Shown: positions 10,801-21,138, numbered from the stretch's first letter. The stretch is 64,000 bases of DNA from Paragorgia papillata (GCA_035771165.1 JAWNZC010000122.1:62001-126000), one strand, 5' to 3'. Notes: a model not told the origin generated them from the sequence alone. Program-made: numbers and translations.

Positions 10801-13059
10801 TCCAACGAAACGTTTTCTAAAGTAAATTACTTATTACTTAACTAAATATTATTTATAGATGTATAGATAGCAATATAAAGTTAATTAAAAGGTCACAAGA
10901 AGGCCAAGAGTAATTGACTACAGGAGCCCGAGGGTCGTAAGGACGAGAGGGATGATTTCCCGGGGGCACTTACTTTCAAAATGGCTGACTGGCGCATGCG
11001 CATAAAAATAATGGGACACTTTTTTCCGCGAGTCGGACTTCTGCTTAATCCTTATTCTGTGCCTCAGAGGACTGACCTTTTTCCAACAAATCTGCAAGGT
11101 TTTTCGGTCTGAAAATGCTTTTGTTTACTTTGAACTAATTTAAACTATTGAAGGAGTGAAGGGTTAAAAATTGAAGGAAATTGAAGGGGGGGAATGACTA
11201 AACTATTAGTGAAAATGAACTACGCGGCTTTTATTAGTGAAAATTTACGACGGCTTTTGCCTGTGTTTACAAAAAGAAAGCTACAGGCACAGCGATAGAG
11301 CGAGGAAAATTGGAATGTTGCCGAGCACCGAACGTGATAAGGTACATGTACCTCGACATTTTCTGGACATAACATAGCTCTTGAATAATTTTGCCCGCTA
11401 TATCACTAACACCTAATCGCATGAGTTCTCGTAAAATTAAGGTTTAATTTCACTCGTGTTTTCAAAATCTTACAAATTACGCTCGTCGCTTAGCGACTCA
11501 GGCAATTTTGTAAAATTTTGAAAACACTCGTGAAATTAAACCTTAATTTTCCTCGGCCCCATGCGATTACCCATACAAATTAATTTGAATGAAGCATGTG
11601 GATGTGTTTCGCCCACAACACTAAACATGTAGATCTTCAAGTGATTATTTTATTTCATAATAGCATGCACGTGTGACGTCAAAATGTTTAATTTGCATAT
11701 CAAACAAACTGAAATATCTCAAGAACGAAGCAAGGAAACGAAAAACTGCAAAATATGTTACTCTATCATTTTAAGTGTTCTTTTAAATAAGACAAACTTA
11801 ATTTTCGTTTCATAGGCATTTTAAAAACTAATTTATATATATATATACAGTATAATATATATATATATACAGTAAAAACCCACCCAACCATGCATATTCT
11901 TTTGTTTTCAGTTCGTTTTGGGAGCCGAAATTTGGGCTCTTGGTAACAATGCCTTATGACGTACACGAATGGAACATGAAACATTCTTATGTATGGTTGT
12001 CGGTTTGCGTACACACGTAAAAATCTCACAGCTTGTCAACAATATGTTGGCGGAACAAGCTTGTAAGAAGCCTGGGAACAAGTTGTAACATAGCCTGGTA
12101 CCCTGGCCCAATCAAAGAATATGGGCCAGGTAACCACTAAAGACTTCTGCTTTCCTATTGGTTAAATTTTCGCGCGTTTTTAGTGGCTATGAGTAAAACT
12201 GCAATCGTCATAAGTGGATTTAGCCCTGGTGACGCGAGAATGAGATTAGTGGTTACCTGGCCCTTATTTCTTTTGAAATTGGGTCAGGGAACCAGGCTAG
12301 TTGTAACAATGCTGTTTGGCTTATCACGATGTAGCAAGTTTGTTGTCAGCAACGTTGTTACGACCTTGTTTCAACAAGCTGTAACTGCCAACAACTTGTT
12401 ATCGGCTTGTCACAACAACTGGGAACAAGCAGTGCGAACACAACTTGATATCGGCTTGTCCGAACAGTCTTGTAGCAATAAAAGTAGCGTGCTGCGTAGG
12501 CAGTGTAGAAACAACAATCGAAATATAGTAACTTAGGTTAGATATACTGCCGAAACAGAGAACGTAACAATCTAACGTTTCGAGCGAAGGCCCTTCGTCA
12601 GAGAGTCTTGTAGCAAGTCTGCTGCAGGCTTGTTACAACTTGTGCGTTTTTACGTGTGTAGGCATTGTTACCGAGACCCAAATTTCTTCAAAAACGAACT
12701 ACCATGGCAAACGTTGGCGGCGTTCAGACCGAGTGCCCTCCTCTGTTCATTAAAACAACAAAACTGCCAACGACGAGTTTTCACGAAATTCAGAGACATT
12801 CAAATTTAAACGTGTGTGACAATTGTATCTCGTCTTTTCTTGTTTTCAAGGAGTTTCAGAAATGGTTTATGCAATGGGGACGACAATGGGCACTTCGTTC
12901 ATGGGACTACTTTTCCATTCAATTGGTTCGAAGGCAACTTTATTTTATTACTCCATTACTACCGCGATCATCACTGTATTATTCACTGCATACATTTATG
13001 GCAGAAAAGACGTCGAGAATTACGAACGTGTGTCAAATAATGATAGTGATTGTGAATAA
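7895..13059 (+). CDS. MFS transporter, MFSD6-like, copy A (two exons)
   Basis: Exon 1 is 7895-9092 and exon 2 is 12851-13059, joined by GTAAAT donor and TTTTCAAG acceptor sites in phase 1. The product has 468 residues. The start is the first ATG (GAGATGG context); the frame is open 10 codons upstream but without an ATG. The loop motif GDRFRARK at residues 64-71 is the signature MFS motif A between membrane segments 2 and 3. Hydrophobic segments follow throughout, with a polar loop (about residues 95-155, containing NRT) and a short charged C-tail. The arrangement KWCFFF...YYQQLG...GDRFRARK fits the MFS_1-like/MFSD6 group. Substrate unknown. An ordinary reading frame would stop at 9121 in the intron; the true end is exon 2. 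Compared with B and C, exon 1 has more than ten amino-acid differences. Confidence 0.85.
9155..11815. mobile_element. Palindromic MITE in the transporter intron, split by a 2.2-kb element (copy A)
   Basis: The left arm (9155-9327: CCTATGAAACGAAAATTAAA ... TTATTTGAAAGAACACG) and right arm (11576-11815: inverse, ending TTAATTTTCGTTTCATAGGC) are the two halves of one palindrome. It is uninterrupted in copy C at 40704-41148. Relatives lie in the CUB/sushi gene (58437-59905). A and B share a roughly 40-bp deletion in the right arm. Confidence 0.85.
9328..11575. mobile_element. 2.2-kb fold-back element in the intron of copy A
   Basis: It is absent at the matching position of copy C and present in B (26549-28807). 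The outer ends share GCAAAATTA-type sequence in inverse orientation (ATAGAGGGCAAAATTA; TAATTTTGCCCGCTATA near 11390-11405). Large inverted arms of about 560 bp occupy 9481-10050 and 10511-11068. Each arm has the same short open frame (TTRLLKLQYADTTGKSP), and the two face each other. Near the right end is a separate hairpin with roughly 47-bp arms (11437-11550). No transposase; function unknown. Confidence 0.85.
12010..12660. mobile_element. MITE with TACACACGTAAAAA ends (copy A)
   Basis: The ends are TACACACGTAAAAATCTCAC and the inverse ending GCGTTTTTACGTGTGTA. The interior is made of short AACAAGCTTGTT-like palindromes. It contains the 209-bp MITE at 12091-12299 and a GTTTCGAGCGAAGG repeat at about 12570-12600. 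Related elements are at 29246-30779, 41688-42293 (right end lost) and 63422-63881. Confidence 0.8.
12091..12299 (+). mobile_element. 209-bp Mutator-like MITE, copy A
   Basis: The termini are TAGCCTGGTACC and GGAACCAGGCTA. A perfect 9-bp target duplication, GTTGTAACA, lies at 12082-12090 and 12300-12308. Copy C at about 41760-41770 shows the empty site. A 9-bp duplication is characteristic of Mutator-like transposases. The subterminal region contains a second inverted pair (GGCCAGGTAACCACTA). Confidence 0.93.
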
Positions 13060-13132
13060 CTAACATGACATGAGTCAGGCTCGCCCTGGGAGTGGGGGCG
13101 ATCGCCGCCACCACCCCACCCCCCCACCCCTC

Positions 13133-13780
13133 CAAGACCATTCCCGTGAAAAGTTGAAGAACTTGTAAGTGACACTGAGTAGACAGTAATGTGTTATAGA
13201 GGATATTACACGGTGGTGCGAAGATAAGGATTTTATCTTCGAGTGGTGAAAACAATATTTTACGAATGAGCATAGCGAATGAGTAAAATATCGTTTTACC
13301 ATCATGAGAAGATAAAATTCATATCTTCAAGGCAGCGTGTAATTTTCTTTTTATTATATAGATTCAATGCAAAAAGAGGTAAAATTCTTAATGACGTCAT
13401 CGATATCTTCACTAGTGAGGATATGGAAAATACAACACTGTATATTCTCTAGTAAAACACTTGCATCAATATAATAAATACATATATTTAGCAGGCATGC
13501 ATATGCTATAAATTACAATACTAAAATACTAAATAAAATGCCTCCAACTTGTTTTTACATTTACAACTAGTTTATCCAAGACCGGTTCCCGTGAAAAGTT
13601 GAACAATGTGTAGGGAGGGGGTTGCAGTTGTTTTATAAAGTCCAAGTGACACTGAGTAGACAGAGTAATGTGTTATATATAGTTTAGCAGGCATGCATAT
13701 GCTATAAATCACAATACTAAAGGTCTATATAAAATGCCTCCAACTTGTTTTTACATTTACGACTTGTTTATAAATACATC
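13133..13780. repeat. Downstream direct repeat with palindromic insertion (copy A)
   Basis: A segment running from CCCGTGAAAAGTTGAA through GTGACACTGAGTAGACAG to AAAATGCCTCCAACTTG occurs twice in direct order (13140 on and 13585 on). The first copy is interrupted by a roughly 150-bp palindrome (13199-13345: GGTGGTGCGAAGATA, GAATGAGCATAGCGAATGAG centre). The same structure is at about 31235-31890 and 42730-43370. It probably lies in or just past the transporter's 3' untranslated region. No open frame of note. Confidence 0.75.
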
Positions 13781-13828
13781 TAAAGATATTCTGACGTGTA
13801 TCATTCTATGTTCTGGTTTGATAACAAC

Positions 13829-14125
13829 ATAGTTATTCTAAACATGGTTTGGAAACCCAGCAAACTTCAAAGCGGTCAACAATCAAGCTACGATTCATGT
13901 TGAAAGGTACACAAAGGTGCACAAATCCTTTGTTTTAGGTTTATTAATATTTAAACAGTACGGTTGAGCGATTCAACCCAAACGTTGCTATTGGATGATT
14001 GCTTCATTATACAGAAAACACAATATGTTCAGTAACCGTGAAAGTGCACACATTTCCATAAACCTGAACAAAAACATAAAACAATGACTTTTGTTGAGCT
14101 TCCAAACCATGTTTCTATTAACTAT
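13829..14125. mobile_element. 297-bp MITE private to copy A
   Basis: The ends are ATAGTTATTCTAAACATGG and CCATGTTTCTATTAACTAT, flanked by GATAACAAC (13820-13828, 14126-14134). B and C have the empty site. The right half of B descends from A, so this insertion is younger than the crossover that made B. Confidence 0.9.
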
Positions 14126-14556
14126 GATAACAACAAGATTATGTAATTTATGGCTTTCAGATTACTCTTAAATACTAGCCTCAAAATGCAGGAAATAGTG
14201 TTTCGGAGACCCTAGAAATCCAGGGGGGCCATGCCCACAGTCCCCCTAGGAGATCGAGGTTCTTGCCCCCCCAAAAAAAAACCCTGGCTACATCACTGGG
14301 CCCGGGAGGTGAGAAACTTTCAGGTGGACGAAGGGAAAGAGGGCCTGATAGAAATGACGGTAGATGATGACTTGTACATTTAACCACAATCCTTTGCGCA
14401 TTGTAAATATTGTTTCTTGTGAATTATCGGAACATATTTAGCTCTTTAAAAAAATCAACATTGGTAGGAATGAAGTCCTTGCTTACTTAATCCATGTTAA
14501 CATAATAAACAATGTTTAGTTGTTATTTGAGCTGGGTTGAGGTCGCAAAGCATTGT

Positions 14557-14957
14557 GAAAAAAAATGTGAAAATTTTTTGCATGTCCAGGACTGGAAAAA
14601 ATCTGAAAATGGTTTCCATGTCAGGGGCTGTAAAAAATCTGAAAATTTTTTGCATGTCAGGGGCTGGAAAAAATCTGAAAACTTTTTGCATGTCCGGGGC
14701 TGGAAAAAATCTGAAAATTTTTGGCATGTCCAGGGCTGGAGCATACAAAAAATCTGAAAATTTTGTACGCTTGGCAGCGGCCCCAAGAGTAAAAAAAATC
14801 TAAAAATTTTGTATGTTTGACAGTGTGCTGAGTGTACAAAAAATCTGAAAATTATTATGCTTGGCAGTGTGCTGAGTGTACAAAAAATCTGAAAATTATT
14901 ATGCTTGGCAGTGTGCCGAGTGTACAAAAAAATCTGAAAATTTTGTAGGCCGCTAAG
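14557..14957. repeat. AAAAATCTGAAAATTTT short tandem repeats (copy A)
   Basis: Eight to nine units of about 38-57 bp share an AAAAAATCTGAAAATTTT core with variable spacers (GCATGTCCGGGGCTGG or GTGTGCTGAGTGTAC). Several units form GTACAAAA ... TTTTGTAC inverse pairs. The arrays in B (32360-32745) and C (43795-44115) differ in unit number. The frames through it (KKSENFLHVRG) are repeat, not protein. Confidence 0.85.
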
Positions 14958-14959
14958 GT

Positions 14960-15238
14960 TGAAGGTTTAACGTAAAAGATATTGGTAAAAGAAACTCACC
15001 TTTATGCTATACGATATCCAACAACACTGACATATATCCACGGCAAGAAAACTCGTGAAACACAAAAATTTTCGGAAAGAAAGACGATGAGATTATTGAC
15101 TTGTTGGAAAACGTGTTTTCAAATGAGCATGAACCAGCTGAGCCCGCTGTACGCATGTTTGGCATCGCAGGCGCAAGCACTTATTTGCACTAAGCAAGTG
15201 CGCATGATCAGGTCAATCTTTCAGATCACCCATTCCTC
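14960..15238. other. Right end of unit A; possible exon remnant
   Basis: It is shared with copy C (44115-44408). On the minus strand a frame rich in aromatic residues (SIISWSFSPKMFVFHEFSCRG in C) ends at a GTGAGT. In A the same frame is interrupted. This could be an old exon or transposon remnant; I do not recognise it. Confidence 0.4.
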
Positions 15239-15285
15239 TAGCCTGGTACCCTGGCCCAATCAAAGAATATGGGCCAGGTAACCAC

Positions 15286-16542
15286 TAGCCTGCGTAGCTG
15301 GCGGTTTTTAATAAGGGGTTGGGGTCTTGGTGAAGAAGCGGGTGAGGGCGAAGAAGCGGGCGAGCGAGAAAAAGCGCGGGCGAGGGAGAAAAAGCGGGCG
15401 GGCGGAAGAGCGGGCGGGCGGAAGAGCGGGAGCTGGAAAAACCGCCTGCCTCAAAACCTGGTGTTTTTGAATATCGCCCCTAACTAACACATCCTAAATC
15501 TAATTAAAACTAACCAATCATACGATAGTTTGTAATTGAGTTTGTGATTCGATAGCTTGCACGTTGCTTTCAAAACAATAATAATAGTATCGAAAATCAT
15601 TCAGGTGTGAATCTGTCAAACTTGTATGCTTGTAAAAAAAGGAAGAAAACCGAACGTTCAGAGTGCCAACGATTTTTGCAGGTTATGTGAATGTTCCCTG
15701 AAAGTCAAATACGGTGATTTTGAGAAAATATCGTATATTTCAACTGAAAATCTCTTTAGACATTCAAAGGGCTGCGAGGACATGCCGACGCTACAGGATT
15801 AACCTAGGATTTTTGGTGGACAAGTCTTCCAATCAGTCTGAACGGGTTTGCAAGGCATGTGCGCGAAAGATAAGGTATGCCTGTGAGCTGTATAATTTCA
15901 TCAAAAACAGTTTAAACGACTCAAAGCTTTCGCAAGACTCAGCAAATAAAGCGGATACAAACCACAACTCACCTGTCAGCCCAACTAGATACAAGCGACA
16001 ATTATTACCGTCAAGTGTTTCTTCACCTGATCGTAGCCCACAAATTAAGAAAGGATTCAAAGCTAGCGAACGTGTTAGCAAAAGGAACACGTCGAGAAAA
16101 AGCTTAGCATTTGCGAGTATAACTAGCGCAGCAACTGCGCGGTCAGCCATCGAGGATAACACTCCTAGGACTGACGAAATCCTCGCAAGTTTAAGCGTTG
16201 ACGAGGTGTTAGACACGAACACTACTCAGGTGAAAGTTCTCAAAATATTCAATGTTTCCAACGCTTTAACAACACACTTCTTTCACGGCCACGATTCAAC
16301 GCCTCGCGTGAGCCAAAATCGTTTGATCACCGTGGTTTGATTGATGACAGCTATCGACAACAGCTTAAAATACTAACCAATCAGTATTTTCCGTTCACCA
16401 GTGGACGGGTAATTCAAAAACACCACGTTTTGTGGCAGGCGGTATTTCCAGCTCCGCTCTTCCGCCCGCGCGCTCTTCCGCCCGCTTTTTCTCCCTCGCC
16501 CGCGAGACCCCAACCCCTTAAAACCGCCAGCTACGCAGGCTA
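15286..16542 (+). mobile_element. 1257-bp Mutator-like element carrying a captured gene fragment
   Basis: The termini are TAGCCTGCGTAGCTGGCGG and the exact inverse ending GCTACGCAGGCTA. The 9-bp target duplication GGTAACCAC is at 15277-15285 and 16543-16551. The first seven bases (TAGCCTG) equal those of the 209-bp MITE family. Just inside each end are G/A- and C/T-rich blocks (GCGGGCGAGCGAGAAAAAGC and inverse). The interior holds a ZAD-like zinc-finger pseudogene and no transposase. This architecture matches the Pack-MULE idea (inference). Confidence 0.9.
15626..16340 (+). pseudogene. ZAD-like C4 zinc-finger protein fragment, frameshifted
   Basis: From ATG 15626 the frame reads a basic start (KKGRKPN) and then FCRLCECSLKVKYG, the first CxxC pair (C codons at 15677 and 15686), followed by SYISTENLF. 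It stops at 15800. In the next frame the second pair, VCKACARKIR, follows within about 25 residues (near 15849-15878), and the frame stays open to 16340 through a Ser/Thr- and Lys-rich tail. The pairing CRLC ... VCKAC is the pattern of the zinc-finger-associated (ZAD) domain. The frame change lies near 15767-15785. The C-terminal part expected in longer relatives is missing. Family by motif: fairly sure; function: unknown. Confidence 0.65.
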
Positions 16543-16722
16543 GGTAACCACTAAAGACTTCTGCTTTCCTATTGGTTGAAATTTCGCGCGTTTTTAGTGG
16601 CTATGAGTGAAATTGCGATCGTCATAAGTGGATTTAGCCCTGATGACGCGAGAATGAGATTAGTGGTTACCTGGCCCATATTTCTTTTGAAATTGGGCCA
16701 GGGTACCAGGCTACCATTCCTC

Positions 16723-16931
16723 TAGCCTGGTACCCTGGCCCAATTTCAAAAGAAATAAGGGCCAGGTAACCACTAAAGACTTCTGCTTTCCTATTGGTTA
16801 AATTTTCGCGCGTTTTTAGTGGCCATGAGTGAAACTGCAATCGTCATAAGTGGATTTAGCCCTGATGACGTGTGCATGAGATTAGTGGTTACCTGGCCCA
16901 TATTCTTTGATTGGGCCAGGGTACCAGGCTA
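16723..16931 (+). mobile_element. 209-bp Mutator-like MITE, second of a tandem pair
   Basis: TAGCCTGGTACC ... GGTACCAGGCTA, flanked by CCATTCCTC at 16714-16722 and 16932-16940. The same nine bases flank the preceding MITE, so the order is site-MITE-site-MITE-site. Copy C (about 44399) has a single empty CCATTCCTC followed by ACGTTGTAAC. Confidence 0.93.
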
Positions 16932-18290
16932 CCATTCCTCACGTTGTAACAAATAAACTATTGTAATAGACAATTCCCATTATAGCAAAGCATCATGGGA
17001 AATGTGGTAGGCTTCACTTGCAGGCGAAATGGCCGCCGCGAAGCGAGCATTTTGCTTGTGAGAAGAATGGATTCTTTTAAGCACATTTTTTGTAGCGCAG
17101 GAGAATTTCGAAAAGGGCAATGTATTTGTGGGACTATAAAGAACGTTGTGTGCCAAAGACAGCGAAATCAGAGCAGAAATGGACGAGAAAATTGCTAAGA
17201 GCTATTGAAGGAGTGAAGAATATGCGAGTAAATACGTTCCAGAAGGGAGGTTTCTCTCGACGTTTTCAGGTGAGTAAGCTTAGTGAACATAGGACAGCTC
17301 ATCATTTTGCCTCACAGACATGTGTGTGTTGTTGTTCTATCGCGATCTCGTGTTTTCTGAATTACCAAGTGTTCTGTAATGATTTTTTCGTTTGTTGAAA
17401 TTGACAACTTTTGGCGACGATGTCTGTCATTCGTTCGATTAAGCATGTCCCCTCTGAAGACAATGTTTTTAAAGAGTCTTTAAATTTTTTGGCGCGGAAA
17501 CAACCCGGTTTTATCGGCAACGGCACTGGCACTTTGTAAAAACACCAAGAAGAAAGCGAAGAAAGCACTTTTGCCTGGGTTTCTACTGTTGTTTTTTATT
17601 TCTATTCTGTTTCCTTTGTTGTGGTCGGTTCATATCCCGGTCAAATAAACCAGTAGGTTCTAGAACTATTGTAGGCTGTAAATATATATTCATAACTATA
17701 AATTCGTTTAAAACGTTGAAAATTTACCGAGTTTTGTTGCTGTGTTGTAGGCAACAAGCTTTGTAAAACACAAGGGGTGGTGCCAGGGGGGCAGGGGTGC
17801 TACACCCCCTGTTGGGGAACCATAGCCCCCCCCAGGCCCCATTGGGGGAAACTTAAAAGGAAAATTGTATTTTTGTCAATGGGCAAAGAACTTTTTAACT
17901 GATTAAGCCAGACAAGTAATTAATGCTTTTGTGAAATAAAACTCCAAATCCCCCTACTAGCCCCCCTGTTAGGGACCTTAGCCCCTGTGTCGGGGAATTC
18001 TTGGCACCACCCATGGTAAAACAGTGACTTGGAAATTATAATTTAAGGCTATAGATAGTCTATAAACTCTGTACAACATTCTTTAATCAGATTTTTCTCA
18101 GTGTTCTCTCCATAGATAATATAGACTGTAGACAAATTTTAGTAGTAGTTTTATAAATCTTGATAATTAATATTAAAATTTTTAGGTAGGTACTGTATAT
18201 AAATCTGTAAATAGTGAATTGTAAAATATATAATTATATAACTCGTATATAACTGTAAATAGGAAATAGGTTTTAGTATTAATTTATAAA

Positions 18291-18540
18291 ATGGATAATG
18301 AACCATGTACTTCAATGGAATCAGACAAAGAATTGACAACTTTAGGAGCCAAAGGAACTACATCTTCAGAAAGGAAGAGAAAAGGAGGTGGAATATCTTA
18401 CTGTATTCCTACATGTACATGATAGCAACACAAAACGAAATCCAGAACTTTCATTTTACCAATTTCCAACTGACAGAAAAAATTTCCAACTGAGAAAGAT
18501 CATTGTGGTTGCTCCATTGAAGTACATGGTTCATTATCCA
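18291..18540 (+). pseudogene. THAP-domain remnant inside the fold-back element
   Basis: From ATG 18291 the frame runs through a KRKGGG stretch to YCIPTCT and stops. In a shifted frame it continues NTKRNPELSFYQFPTDRKN. Cys-x2-x-Cys followed by SFYxFP is the start of a THAP zinc finger, the DNA-binding domain of P-element-type transposases and THAP proteins. The segment is bounded by a 37-bp inverted repeat (18282-18318 and 18511-18547, ATGGATAATGAACCATG and inverse), so the start codon is present in both orientations. Too short and broken to act. Confidence 0.5.
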
Positions 18541-18547
18541 TTTTATA

Positions 18548-19163
18548 AATTATTACCATAGCTGACCGGGTAAGCGCCCTCCCCAGTACACTGGGAAACT
18601 GATTTCCCAGTGTACCAAGGAGGCACTGGGAACGAGGATGGCACCCTCCCCCACAATGTTTTAATTTTTGTTAAAGGTAGGCGCTTACATCTTACATGAG
18701 CAGTGGGTGCTTACATGACCAAAATGTGCCTTATATGAAAAACCAATTTTACATGTTTTAAGTCAATACAACACTCTGAAATATATATGAAAACAAACAA
18801 AACCATTTTAATACTCTTAATTATTAATATATTGAAACAAACAAAACTATATTACAAAATATGAATTTAAAAATATGTGTTTATATGGTATAAAAGTCTA
18901 TAATAGATCATGTTCGTCAAACCCATCAAAGCCTGAATCTGAGTCCAAGTCAAACAATATGTCCCCAAGTTCTCCAGGTAGGTCGCCTTTTTCTAATGCA
19001 GGAAAGTTGTCTGAAACAAGATCATCTTCAGTCCCTTTGTGAAGATGTGGTCAGTTGTACTGAGAGAATGTTTAAAAATAGCCTGAAAAATTACTTTTTC
19101 CTTAAACAGGGGGGTGGGTGCTTGATTCAAATGGGCACTTACTTGGTCAACTATGGTAATTAT
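18548..19163. other. Centre of the fold-back element, no gene seen
   Basis: AT-rich. From TACATGACC at 18712 onward it matches copy C from 32994, so the B/C junction falls inside this element. Confidence 0.6.
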
Positions 19164-20928
19164 TTGTCTGGCTTAATCAGTTAAAAAGTTCTTTGCCCAT
19201 TGACAAAAATACAATTTTCCTTTCAGATTCCCTGACAACTTGGTAAGTTTCCCCCGATGGGGCCTGGGGGGGGGGCTATGGTTCCCCAACAGGGGGTGTA
19301 GCACCCCTGCCCCCACCCCTTGTGTTTTACAAAGCTTGTTGCCTACAACACAGCAACAAAACTCGGTAAATTTTCAACGTTTTAAACGAATTTATAGTTA
19401 TGAATATATATTTACAGCCTACAATAGTTCTAGAACCTACTGGTTTATTTGACCGGGATATGAACCGACCACAACAAAGGAAACAGAATAGAAATAAAAA
19501 ACAACAGTAGAAACCCAGGCAAAAGTGCTTTCTTCGCTTTCTTCTTGGTGTTTTTACAAAGTGCCAGTGCCGTTGCCGATAAAACCGGGTTGTTTCCGCG
19601 CCAAAAAATTTAAAGACTCTTTAAAAACATTGTCTTCAGAGGGGACATGCTTAATCGAACGAATGACAGACATCGTCGCCAAAAGTTGTCAATTTCAACA
19701 AACGAAAAAATCATTACAGAACACTTGGTAATTCAGAAAACACGAGATCGCGATAGAACAACAACACACACATGTCTGTGAGGCAAAATGATGAGCTGTC
19801 CTATGTTCACTAAGCTTACTCACCTGAAAACGTCGAGAGAAACCTCCCTTCTGGAACGTATTTACTCGCATATTCTTCACTCCTTCAATAGCTCTTAGCA
19901 ATTTTCTCGTCCATTTCTGCTCTGATTTCGCTGTCTTTGGCACACAACGTTCTTTATAGTCCCACAAATACATTGCCCTTTTCGAAATTCTCCTGCGCTA
20001 CAAAAAATGTGCTTAAAAGAATCCATTCTTCTCACAAGCAAAATGCTCGCTTCGCGGTGGCCATTTCGCCTGCAAGTGAAGCCTACCACATTTCCCATGA
20101 TGCTTTGCTATAATGGGAATTGTCTATTTTTAAAAAAATTGCATCTACAGAATTTTTTTAAAATCGGCCTATTGATTACTCATACTTCAAGAAAAGTTTT
20201 AATAAAAAAAAATGGAGGGTCACCAAAGTTTTTTTCGAATTAAATTAGTTTGAAGGGTAACTGGCAGCCATATTGAAACGTCATTGCTGCCATAGCAACA
20301 ACTGTTGCTATTGATTTGGTAACAGTTTTTGATTGTCACACTGTTTAACTATGCATAACATTTAGTTTTATTCTTTTTCCGAATTGTTTATGCACGTGTT
20401 TTGGACTCTCAAACTTGTATTTTCCATTTTTCTAGAAACTGAATGGAGTGTAATAGCTCAAACTACCAAAAATCATACATATATAATTTGCAGTGGTGTG
20501 AGTACGCAAAAAGGGGGCCCATGCATGGGGTAGATTACACTGGGTAGCGGTCTGTACCGTTGATAATAAAACACTACAGCAAATATTGATTCCTAAACCT
20601 TGACTCATATGGCTTGCCGAGCGTACAAAAATTCTGAAAATTTTGTACGCTTGGCATGCAGTGGCTTGCCGACCGACCACCCCACCCCCAAGCCCCTTTC
20701 AAGGAGCACATCACTAAAGAAGCTTGTGGGATGCGCAGTAAAGTTCAATTCGTGACTTTAATAACCCAATCTTCGAGAAAAATAGTCCCCCAGAGTCACC
20801 CCATCTATTAAACTTCTACACATCTATTGAGCAACTGGTTTTGACAAGGGAGCACGTTAGAATGTGATAGTTCTTGTAAATAAACTAAACTTTACTTACC
20901 TAAAGTTGTTGACGTTTTGTGCGAGTCG

Positions 20929-21138
20929 CCCCGACGAGCGAGCCGAATACTCTCCGAAGATACGCGAGTGCGGAGCGGGAAGGGAAGAGAGAAGGGGAGT
21001 GCAACATAGATACTGGTACGAGCATAAGGAGAAAAGCTATTTCTAAACGGACCAACCATTTTATTGGCTGAAAGCCATCACGTGCTCGATGCTCCGCCCT
21101 CGCGTATCTTCGGAGAGTATTCGGCTCGCTCGCTGGGG
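20929..21138. mobile_element. Fold-back MITE, copy B
   Basis: Same element as at 4029-4238. Left arm CCCCGACGAGCGAGCCGAAT; right arm ends CTCGCTCGCTGGGG. Confidence 0.88.

Larger units (their letters stand above)
11905..12705. mobile_element. Outer inverted-repeat element around the intron MITEs (copy A)
   Basis: Left AGTTCGTTTTGGGAGCCG ... GGTAACAATGCC and right GGCATTGTTACC ... AAAAACGAACT are inverse to each other over about 40 bp. They enclose the TACACACGTAAAAA element at 12010-12660. In B a 35-bp deletion between CC repeats has removed the right end; in C the right end is also gone. Whether the two inverted-repeat pairs are one nested element or two is open. Confidence 0.65.
15239..16713 (+). 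mobile_element. 209-bp Mutator-like MITE split by a 1.26-kb element
   Basis: It begins TAGCCTGGTACC and ends GGTACCAGGCTA. It is flanked by CCATTCCTC at 15230-15238 and 16714-16722. Removing the nested element (15286-16542) and its duplicated 9 bp leaves exactly 209 bp, the family length. The right-hand CCATTCCTC is shared with the next MITE. Confidence 0.93.
2946..16967. repeat. Segmental duplication unit, copy A
   Basis: This is the leftmost of three tandem copies. Homology with B and C begins at GTAATAGCTCAAACTACC (2946, 20450, 34743). Homology with the right end of C runs to ATAAACTATTGTAAT (16967 here, 44434 in C). About 14.0 kb, against 9.7 kb in C; the difference is transposon insertions that can be delimited individually. 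Unit A carries private insertions at 3037-3632, about 5850-6531 and 13829-14125. Confidence 0.9.
16967..20126. mobile_element. 3.2-kb fold-back element between copies A and B
   Basis: The left arm 16967-17914 begins TAGACAATTCCCATTATAGC, and the right arm 19164-20126 is its inverse, ending GGGAATTGTCTA. Each arm is about 950 bp with few differences. Both arms carry the same open frames (for example MGNVVGFTCRRNG at 16995 plus and 20098 minus) and a GTGAGT donor-like site after CGTTTTCAG. The 1.25-kb centre contains a THAP-like remnant with its own hairpin. Only the right arm survives at copy C (33448-34418). Confidence 0.88.
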
